Positions 54,478-61,011 of a stretch of DNA of 64,000 bases are shown in pieces (within the stretch, counting starts at the first letter, position 1; each line of letters opens with the position of its first letter). This DNA comes from Pseudomonadota bacterium (GTDB lineage: Bacteria; Pseudomonadota; Alphaproteobacteria; Rhizobiales; Rhizobiaceae). The notes beneath the pieces were generated by a model that searched no databases, was not told the DNA's origin, and was given only the letters and a program-made list of their open reading frames with translations. The stretch lies in assembly GCA_023419535.1 (NCBI GenBank), contig JAEZXX010000116.1, positions 19,863 through 83,862 of the forward strand, in the 5' to 3' direction. The position numbers and the translations under genes were made by a program.

Positions 54478-54609
54478 TCCAATCCTCTCGCATCGTGCCG
54501 CGCCGACGATCCTTGCGCCGGCCGAGGCGAGCGGCGACAAGCAGGCCGTATTGAAAGACTCGGGGGCTGGAGGTCCGGGGGTTTCGAGACGAACCTTGAG
54601 GATCGAGCG

Positions 54610-55692
54610 TTGAACGAGACCCAAAGCGAAACGGGGCAGAGCGGGACCGGCGCTTCGGTCGTGCGCTTCGAACGCGTCACCAAGCGATTCGCCGCGTCGA
54701 AGGGCCGCGAACCCTTCGCCGCGGTCCGCGAGGTCGACCTCGACGTCCCGCAGGGCTCCATCACCGGCATCATCGGACGATCGGGCGCCGGCAAATCGAC
54801 GCTGGTGCGCCTCGTCAACGGGCTGGAGCGGCCCAGCGAGGGGCGGGTCGTGGTGGACGGCGTCGAGGTTTCCGCCCTCGGGGAGCGGCCGCTTCGCGAG
54901 GTCCGCCGGCGCGTCGGCATGATCTTCCAGCACTTCAACCTCCTCTCGTCGCGCACCGCCTTCGACAATGTCGCGCTGCCGCTGGAGATCGCGGGCACGC
55001 CGCGTCGCGAGATCGAACGTCGCGTCGCCCCGCTCCTCGACCTCGTCGGGCTCGCCGACAAGGCGCGCAACTATCCCGCCGAGCTCTCGGGCGGTCAGAA
55101 GCAGCGCGTCGGCATCGCGCGCGCGCTCGCCACCGAGCCGCGCGTCCTCCTCTCCGACGAGGCGACCTCCGCGCTCGACCCGGACACGACGCGCCAGGTG
55201 CTGGCGCTGCTCAAGACCGTCAATCGCGAGCTCGGTCTCACGATCATCCTCATCACCCACGAGATGCATGTGGTGCGCGAGATCGCGACCCGCGTCGCGG
55301 TGATGGACGCCGGGTCGATCGTCGAGGAGGGCGACACCTACTCGGTCTTCTCCCGCCCCCAGCACCCGGTCACCCGCAAGTTCCTGGAAGGCGTCACCGG
55401 CGTTCGCCTGCCGGCCTTTTTGCGCGAGCGCATGACCGACGATCCGGCTCAGGCGCGCGAGGCGGTGATGGAGATCGTCTTCACTGGGCCGACGGCGACC
55501 GACCCGATCCTCTACGATCTCGGCCGCTCGCTCGACCTGCCGGTCAACATTCTCGCCGGGGCGGTGGAGGAGATCGACGAGCGCCCCTTCGGAACGCTCG
55601 TCGTCTCGCTCGACGCCGCGCGCCTCGATGAGGCCCGCCGCTTCGTCGGGGCGCGGAACCTGCGCACGGAGGTGCTCGGCTATGTCCGCTAA
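54610..55692 (+). CDS. metN: Methionine ABC transporter ATP-binding protein
   Basis: 360-residue MetN. The ATPase has Walker A GRSGAGKST near residue 58, Q-loop FQHFNLLSSRT, signature LSGGQKQRVGIARAL, VLLSDEATSALDPDT and ITHEMHVV. A C-terminal NIL-type regulatory domain (about 285-360, LVVSLDAARLDEARRFV) normally senses intracellular methionine. A TTG at 54610 is used, with GAGGA about 8 bases upstream; an ATG start is not available in frame. The 3' end overlaps metI by 11 bases. Confidence 0.9.
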   Translation: MNETQSETGQSGTGASVVRFERVTKRFAASKGREPFAAVREVDLDVPQGSITGIIGRSGAGKSTLVRLVNGLERPSEGRVVVDGVEVSALGERPLREVRRRVGMIFQHFNLLSSRTAFDNVALPLEIAGTPRREIERRVAPLLDLVGLADKARNYPAELSGGQKQRVGIARALATEPRVLLSDEATSALDPDTTRQVLALLKTVNRELGLTIILITHEMHVVREIATRVAVMDAGSIVEEGDTYSVFSRPQHPVTRKFLEGVTGVRLPAFLRERMTDDPAQAREAVMEIVFTGPTATDPILYDLGRSLDLPVNILAGAVEEIDERPFGTLVVSLDAARLDEARRFVGARNLRTEVLGYVR

Positions 55693-56347
55693 CATGATGT
55701 GGCTGATCTGGGCTGCGACGCTCGACACCCTGTTCATGGTGGCCGTGTCGGCGGCGATCGGCATCCTCCTCGGCGCGCCGCTCGGCATCTTCCTCGCGAC
55801 CTCCGGCCGGGGCGAGCTCTTCGCGGCGCCGATGGTGAACCGGGTCCTCGGCCTCGTCGTCAACGCGCTGCGGTCGACGCCCTTCATCATCCTCGTCGTC
55901 GCCATCATCCCCTTCACGCGGCTCGTCACCGGCACCTCGATCGGCACGACGGCCGCGATCGTGCCCCTGACGGTCGCGACCGTCCCCTTCGTCGCGCGGC
56001 TCGTGGAATCGGCGATCCGCGAGGTCGACCCCGGACTCGTCGAGGCCGCGCGCGCCATGGGCGCCAGCCCGGTTCAGATCGTCTGGAAGGTGCTCGTGCC
56101 CGAGGCGCGGCCCTCGATCACGCTGGGCGTCACGCTCACCATCGTCTCGCTCATCGGCTATTCCGCCATGGTCGGCGCGGTGGGCGGCGGGGGTCTCGGC
56201 GACCTCGGCATCCGCTACGGCTACCAGCGCTTCATGCCCGAGATGATGCTGGCCGTGGTGCTCGTCCTCATCGTCCTCGTCCAGGCGGTCCAGTCCGCCG
56301 GCGACCTCCTGGCGCGCCGCTTCGACAAGCGGGCGCGCCGCTCCTGA
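55682..56347 (+). CDS. metI: Methionine ABC transporter permease
   Basis: 221-residue inner-membrane permease with five hydrophobic segments. Landmarks are NALRSTPFIILVVAIIPFTRLVTGTSIG, the EAA loop (VEAARAMGASPVQIVWKVLVPEA) and SAMVGAVGGGGLGDLGIRYGYQRF, all typical of MetI. The ATG at 55682 lies inside the end of metN, giving translational coupling. Confidence 0.92.
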   Translation: MSANMMWLIWAATLDTLFMVAVSAAIGILLGAPLGIFLATSGRGELFAAPMVNRVLGLVVNALRSTPFIILVVAIIPFTRLVTGTSIGTTAAIVPLTVATVPFVARLVESAIREVDPGLVEAARAMGASPVQIVWKVLVPEARPSITLGVTLTIVSLIGYSAMVGAVGGGGLGDLGIRYGYQRFMPEMMLAVVLVLIVLVQAVQSAGDLLARRFDKRARRS

Positions 56348-56375
56348 TCCCTCCCCTCCACCCGAAGGAACCCAC

Positions 56376-57158
56376 ATGCGCCTGAAGACCGCCCTCCTCG
56401 CCTCCGCCTTCGCGGCCCTCTCCGCCGGCCATGCCTTCGCCGAAGACGTCCGCATCGGCGTCACGCCGGGGCCGCACGCCCAGATCATGGAGAAGGTGAA
56501 GGAGCTGCTCGAGCCCAAGGGGATCGAGCTGGAGATCCTCGAATTCTCCGACTACGTCGTGCCGAACCAGGCGCTGGCGGACGGCGAGCTCGACGCCAAC
56601 TCCTTTCAGCACCAGCCCTATCTCGATAATCAGGTCGCCGATCGCGGCTACGACCTCGTCTCGGTCGGCCAGACCGTGAACTATCCGATGGGCGTCTATT
56701 CGCAGAAGGTCGCCTCGCTCGACGAGCTGGCCGAGGGTGCGACGATCGCGATCCCGAACGACCCGACGAACGGCGGTCGCGCGCTCCTGCTCCTGGAGAC
56801 GCTCGGCCTCATCGGCGTCGCCGACGGAGCGGGCCTGCGCGCCACCCCGCTCGACATCGAGACCAACGAGAAGAACCTCTCCATCGTCGAGCTCGACGCC
56901 GCGCAGCTGCCGCGCTCGCTCGCAGACGTCGATGCGGCGGCGATCAACACGAACTACGCGCTGGAGGCCGATCTCGACCCACAGGAGGACGCGATCGCCC
57001 GCGAGGCGGCCGACGGGCCCTATGTCAACGTCATCGCCGTGCGCGGCGAGGACGCGCAGGCGCCCTGGGTGGCGACCCTCGTGGAGACCTATCGCTCGCC
57101 GGAGGTGCGCGCCTTCGTCGACGAGACCTTCAAGGGCTCGGTCGTCCCCTCGTTCTGA
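56376..57158 (+). CDS. metQ: Methionine-binding protein (NlpA/MetQ family)
   Basis: 260-residue periplasmic binding protein. Its signal peptide (about 1-22, ending GHAFAE) lacks a lipobox cysteine, so it is predicted soluble rather than a lipoprotein. VTPGPHAQIMEKVKELLE, the substrate-contact SDYVVPNQALADGELDANSFQHQPYL segment and INTNYAL are MetQ hallmarks. AAGGA precedes the ATG. A perfect 13-bp hairpin lies downstream. Confidence 0.9.
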   Translation: MRLKTALLASAFAALSAGHAFAEDVRIGVTPGPHAQIMEKVKELLEPKGIELEILEFSDYVVPNQALADGELDANSFQHQPYLDNQVADRGYDLVSVGQTVNYPMGVYSQKVASLDELAEGATIAIPNDPTNGGRALLLLETLGLIGVADGAGLRATPLDIETNEKNLSIVELDAAQLPRSLADVDAAAINTNYALEADLDPQEDAIAREAADGPYVNVIAVRGEDAQAPWVATLVETYRSPEVRAFVDETFKGSVVPSF

Positions 57159-57200
57159 TCGGATCCGGGGAGGCCGATTTTGCGGCGCTGACGAGCTTGC

Positions 57201-57230
57201 CGCTCGGGACGGCGTATGCCGTCCCGAGCG
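57201..57230 (+). terminator. Stem-loop after metQ
   Basis: CGCTCGGGACGGC and GCCGTCCCGAGCG form a perfect 13-bp stem with loop GTAT, 43 bases after the stop. No T-run follows. A terminator or transcript-stabilizing hairpin is likely. Confidence 0.6.
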
Positions 57231-57438
57231 CGGCCCGGATCCGGACGTCGCGCGAGCCCTTCGTCGAGGCGCGACGGCCTTGTCAAAGCTGTTTCGGGAG
57301 CCGGGAGTTCGCGCAGGACGGCATCGGACCGGATCCTCTGACCGGCTCGACGGAGCTCACGCGGTGCGGCAAATTGTAGCCGCCCGGATTGTGGTCCGTC
57401 CCTGCGAGGTCCGGCCGCCGAGAAGGACATGGAACTTT

Positions 57439-57456
57439 CGCGATCACATGATCGCG
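57439..57456. promoter_or_regulatory. 18-bp palindrome upstream of the Crp/Fnr gene
   Basis: CGCGATCA-CA-TGATCGCG is a perfect 8+8 inverted repeat, about 110 bases before the regulator start. Its GATCA/TGATC core recalls FNR-type half-sites (TTGAT-N4-ATCAA) but with a 2-base spacer, so it is not a standard FNR box. An autoregulatory operator is the simplest idea. The rest of the 57159-57565 gap, other than this site and the metQ hairpin, shows nothing I can name. Confidence 0.45.
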
Positions 57457-57565
57457 GCCGGTGCCTGCAGATGCTGCATTCGCTTGCAAACGGGTGCGGA
57501 TCGGCCAATCTGTCGAGCGCCGGGGGCGGTCAGTGTGCGGATCGATCATGGGGTCGGGGAGTATC

Positions 57566-58300
57566 GTGAGTGGCCAGTCCGTCAACCCCGCCAGACGCCC
57601 GGACGAACCCCGCCCGCTCCGCAGGAACCAGCTGCTCTCAGCCCTGACGGACGCTGAATTCGAGGCGCTCCTTCCCGATCTGGAGAAGGTGGACCTCGCC
57701 ACCAAGCAGACCTTGAGCGAAGCGGGCGAGCACCCCGCTTTCGCATATTTTCCGGAAGGCGGCATTCTGTCCTTCACCCTGGAGCTTCCGGCCAGCGGCC
57801 TCGTCGAGTTCGGGATCGTGGGACGGGACGGGATATCGAGCTTCTCGGCCATCCGTGCCGGCCGCGTCTCGCCGGTGCGCACCATCGTCCAGGTCGGGGG
57901 ACACGGTGCCTACCGCATCCGGTCGGAGCGGCTCAGGGCGGCGATCGCGAGATGTCCCGCCCTGTCCCTCGGAATTCAGGACTTCCTCTACAATTTCATG
58001 GGGCAGATGGCGCTCACCGCCGTTTCGAACGCCCGGCATTCCCTGGCCGAGCGCCTGTCGCGCTGGCTTCTGATGTGCAACGACCGCCTCGACGGCAACG
58101 AGGTCCCGCTCACCCACGAATTCATGGCGATGATGCTGGGTGCCCAGCGCACCAGCGTGACCTCGTCTCTGCACATTCTCGAGGGAGACGGTGCGATCCG
58201 CAGCCGGCGGGGCGTCGTGCGGATCCTCGATCGGGCAAGGCTGGAGGCGATCGCCGGCGAGGCCTACTACAATCCCGTCCGGGCGATCATCGAAACGTGA
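57566..58300 (+). CDS. Crp/Fnr-family transcriptional regulator
   Basis: 244-residue regulator. The N-terminal cyclic-nucleotide-binding-like beta roll contains YFPEGGILSF and VEFGIVGRDGISS. A long dimer helix and a C-terminal winged helix (LTHEFMAMMLGAQRTSVTSSLHILEGDGAI) follow. There is no FNR-type cysteine cluster at the N-terminus, and the cAMP-contact residues of Crp are not evident, so the signal is unknown. A GTG at 57566 is supported by GGGGAG 4 bases upstream; an ATG at 57548 is an alternative with a weaker site. Confidence 0.82.
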   Translation: MSGQSVNPARRPDEPRPLRRNQLLSALTDAEFEALLPDLEKVDLATKQTLSEAGEHPAFAYFPEGGILSFTLELPASGLVEFGIVGRDGISSFSAIRAGRVSPVRTIVQVGGHGAYRIRSERLRAAIARCPALSLGIQDFLYNFMGQMALTAVSNARHSLAERLSRWLLMCNDRLDGNEVPLTHEFMAMMLGAQRTSVTSSLHILEGDGAIRSRRGVVRILDRARLEAIAGEAYYNPVRAIIET

Positions 58301-58356
58301 CGAGGCGCGACGATCCGGGCGGCGAGGCGTCCGTCTTCGCCGTCCACGCTCGTCGG

Positions 58357-59082
58357 TCAGCAGATCCGGTAGCGCAGGTCCCGGCCCAGCTGGCAATGGG
58401 CGACGCAGAACTCCAGCGGCGCGTCGTCGAAGGCCATGAGCGTGCGGTGGACGACGAGGACCGGATCGGTGCGCCCCTCGAATCGTGCGATCCGCCCGAC
58501 ATCGGAATGGGCGACGGCTCGCACCTCCTCCTTCCGCTTCACCGCGATGGCGCCCGCGACGATGAAGTTGCGGGCCGACGCCCAGAGAACGTCGGTGGCC
58601 GGAACCTCGTCGCCGTCCGTCAGGTGGTGGGCGGTCTCGACCGAGAACACCCGGCCGAGATGGCTGCGGACCCGCTCGACGCGGACCACGGGGGCGCCGA
58701 GGTCGATTCCGAGCTCCGTCGCCACCGTCTCGTCCGCCCTGACGATCGCCGCATCGACGATCTCGATGTCCCCGTTCACCGGGGTTCCATTCAGATCGAC
58801 GACGTTGGTCAGCGAGGCCAGGCGGCGCTCGCAGTCGAGCTCGCGCACGATCGTCCCGCGCCCAGGGGTCCGGTCGATGAGATTCATGCCCTCCAGGCGG
58901 TCGAAGGCGCGGCGCACCGTTCCAAGGCTCACCCCGAGTTCCGCGGCGATCATCGCCTCGGTCTTGAGGGGACGCCCGACCGGCCAGCGCCCCACGGTGA
59001 TTCGCCGGCAGAACTCCTCCGCCAGTTCTTCGTAGAGCGGTCGATGCTCGAAATGCCCCTTCGTCGGATAATGCCGTCCCAT
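58357..59082 (-). CDS. HutC-subfamily GntR transcriptional regulator
   Basis: 241 residues. The winged helix carries the GntR signature (GRPLKTEAMIAAELGVSLGTVRRAFDRLEGMNLI, about 36-69). A UTRA ligand-binding domain follows, with the strands VVRVERVRSHLGRVFSVETAHHL and PVLVVHRTLMAFDDAPLEF. It is convergent with the Crp/Fnr gene and has no metabolic gene beside it, so its regulon is unknown. An AT-rich region with an inverted repeat lies upstream. Confidence 0.85.
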   Translation of the reverse strand: MGRHYPTKGHFEHRPLYEELAEEFCRRITVGRWPVGRPLKTEAMIAAELGVSLGTVRRAFDRLEGMNLIDRTPGRGTIVRELDCERRLASLTNVVDLNGTPVNGDIEIVDAAIVRADETVATELGIDLGAPVVRVERVRSHLGRVFSVETAHHLTDGDEVPATDVLWASARNFIVAGAIAVKRKEEVRAVAHSDVGRIARFEGRTDPVLVVHRTLMAFDDAPLEFCVAHCQLGRDLRYRIC

Positions 59083-59176
59083 CGCACAACCCCTGATAAT
59101 CGCTCGGTCCCATCGGAACGCACCGACGAAAATTGCCGAGCTAGGTCTCCGTCCCTTGCCTGCCTTCCGCCATTAT

Positions 59177-59191
59177 TCAATCTTTGATTGA
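59177..59191. promoter_or_regulatory. Inverted repeat TCAATC-TTT-GATTGA upstream of the HutC-type gene
   Basis: A perfect 6+6 inverted repeat with a 3-base spacer lies in the AT-rich 193-base region upstream of the HutC-type regulator, about 95 bases from its start. It sits close to a minus-strand TTGATG...TATCAA promoter-like pair. It may be the regulator's own operator. Confidence 0.35.
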
Positions 59192-59246
59192 TAAAAGCAA
59201 ACCTCTACGCTCATCAACATATAATGTAATCGATTGGCCGCAACCG

Positions 59247-59266
59247 ACTGTCGAATAGCCGACAGT
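59247..59266 (-). terminator. Hairpin downstream of the GGDEF-EAL gene
   Basis: ACTGTCG and CGACAGT form a 7-bp stem with a 6-base loop just after the stop of the minus-strand EAL gene. No T-run is present. It could be a weak terminator. Confidence 0.4.
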
Positions 59267-59275
59267 TCCTTTGCC

Positions 59276-60733
59276 TTATGAATGGCTTCGGACGGAGCGC
59301 GCGAGCCCGTGATGCGACCGCGCGAACATATCCTGCGGGTTGCGTTCAGGGGCCACCGGCCAAGGGCCCTGCTGCACCCCCCGCGCGACCAGTTCGTCCG
59401 CGGCCATGGCCGGCGCGTAGCGATAGCCCTGGAAGACGCGGCAACCGAGCCGGGTCAGCCGGGTCACCTGCCGCGCCGTCTCGACGCCCTCGGCGACGAC
59501 GCGCAGGTTCAGGTCCCGGCCGAGCGCCACCAGAGCCCGCACGACCGCGAGATCGGTCGAACCGGGCCGCAGATCGCGCACGAAGGAACGGTCGATCTTC
59601 AGGCAGGTGATCGGAAGGTCGCGAAGCGTCGCAAGGCACGCGAAGCCCGTCCCGAAATCGTCGAGGGCGATGTGCACCCCGTTGGCGCGCAGGATGCGGA
59701 GATCGGCCAGCAGCGCCTCGTGCCGGTCGAGGACGACCCCTTCGGTGATCTCGAGCTCCAGATCGTGCGCAGACAGCCCGTTCTCATGGAGCGCGAAGGC
59801 GACGTCGGCGCGCAACGTGCCGTGCCCGGTCCCGTTGGCGAAGAGGTTGATCGCCATCCGCGGAACGGCGAGGCCCGCCCGGCGAAGCTTGGTCAGGTCC
59901 CGGCACGCCTGTTCGATCGCCCAGCGGCCGACCTCGTTCGCCGTCTCGTCCCGTTCGAGATCAGCCAGGAAATGCGCCGGCGACAGGAGCCCCCGCTCCG
60001 GATGGCGCCAGCGCAGCAGCGCCTCCAGTCCGTCGAGGCGTCGGCCGGGCTCGTGGATCTGCGGCTGGTAGTGCAGCACCCATTCGCCGTCGCGGCAGGC
60101 GCGCGCCAGATCCTCGCGGATGGTGGCCGTCATCGGGCGGACCGGCCGCATGCACTCCTCGAAGAGCCGGCAGCATCCGCCGCCGATCCGCTTGGCCTCG
60201 GCGAGAGCGAGTTCGGCGGCGGCCAGAAGGCCCGCGGGCGAGGTGGCGTTCCAGGGCAGAAGCGCCACCCCGGCGCTGACACCGATGGACAGCTCCGCGC
60301 CGTCGGGGTGGAGCGGTCCGTCCAGAACGGAGAAGGCGCGCTCGATGAGGGCCGAGACGTCCGCCAGTTCCTCCGCATTCATGACGAGGACGGCGAAGCG
60401 GTCGGCGTCGAGGCGCGCCGTTTTCGCCCCCGAGCGCGAGAGCCGGCCCAGCCGCTCGGCAACCGAGACGAGCATGCGATCGCCCGCCGCGTAACCATAG
60501 GTCCGGTTGACGCTCTTGAGGTCGTCGAGGTCGAACAGGATGAGGGCCGCAGGAGAAGCGGCCTCGTCGATCCAACGCGACAGCGCTCGGCCGCGGGGCA
60601 GTCCCGTCAGCGGGTCGAGGTCCGGCGCGCCGGCGCGGACGCGATCGCAGGGCACTCGTTCGACACAGGACAAAGGCATCGCCAACCCATGCGCTTCCCA
60701 ATCGACCTCGGAGATAGCGGAGTGCTCCGCCAC
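59276..60733 (-). CDS. GGDEF(degenerate)-EAL cyclic-di-GMP phosphodiesterase
   Basis: 485 residues. The GGDEF domain (about 40-190) has lost its signature: the active-site loop reads R-L-DADRF (109-113), so cyclase activity is unlikely. The EAL domain (about 205-450) keeps EALLRWRHP (E237), EITEG, DDFGTGFA, KIDRSFV, VVAEGVE and a terminal QGYRYAP, so c-di-GMP hydrolysis is expected. No transmembrane or sensor domain is seen, so it is cytoplasmic. The start is uncertain: GTG at 60733 or ATG at 60679, neither with a good ribosome site. It is divergent from the adhesin gene, which makes a role in adhesion control plausible. Confidence 0.85.
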   Translation of the reverse strand: MAEHSAISEVDWEAHGLAMPLSCVERVPCDRVRAGAPDLDPLTGLPRGRALSRWIDEAASPAALILFDLDDLKSVNRTYGYAAGDRMLVSVAERLGRLSRSGAKTARLDADRFAVLVMNAEELADVSALIERAFSVLDGPLHPDGAELSIGVSAGVALLPWNATSPAGLLAAAELALAEAKRIGGGCCRLFEECMRPVRPMTATIREDLARACRDGEWVLHYQPQIHEPGRRLDGLEALLRWRHPERGLLSPAHFLADLERDETANEVGRWAIEQACRDLTKLRRAGLAVPRMAINLFANGTGHGTLRADVAFALHENGLSAHDLELEITEGVVLDRHEALLADLRILRANGVHIALDDFGTGFACLATLRDLPITCLKIDRSFVRDLRPGSTDLAVVRALVALGRDLNLRVVAEGVETARQVTRLTRLGCRVFQGYRYAPAMAADELVARGVQQGPWPVAPERNPQDMFARSHHGLARSVRSHS

Positions 60734-61011
60734 TCGGCAAGGAGGGAACTTGCGCTAGACTGAACGAACTCTATTCCTCTATTTAATATCCTTGCGATGT
60801 CTTTTGATATCGCTCCGACGAAGGATGATATTGGTTTCGTACCGCCCGGAATTGCTGTTGCAACTCGGCTCTATGTTTGAATTGGGGCGGCGACTTAGCC
60901 TCGACGACGAGAGTCGAGAGACCGGGCATCCGTATTGCCGGGCCGAGCCGACGGCCCGTCCCTTCGCCAATGCGCCATGCCCCGTGCGGCTCGTCACACG
61001 GGGGATTCAAA
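60734..61011. promoter_or_regulatory. Divergent AT-richer region between EAL and adhesin genes
   Basis: 278 bases, visibly richer in A/T than its surroundings, between two divergent genes. It has a short CTCGAC/GTCGAG repeat near 60900. No promoter pair is good enough to name. It must carry the control elements of both genes. Confidence 0.4.

Noticed and set aside
54350..54609. SAM riboswitch in the met leader
   Set aside because: No recognisable SAM-I, SAM-II or SAM-V core could be aligned by eye, so no riboswitch is called.
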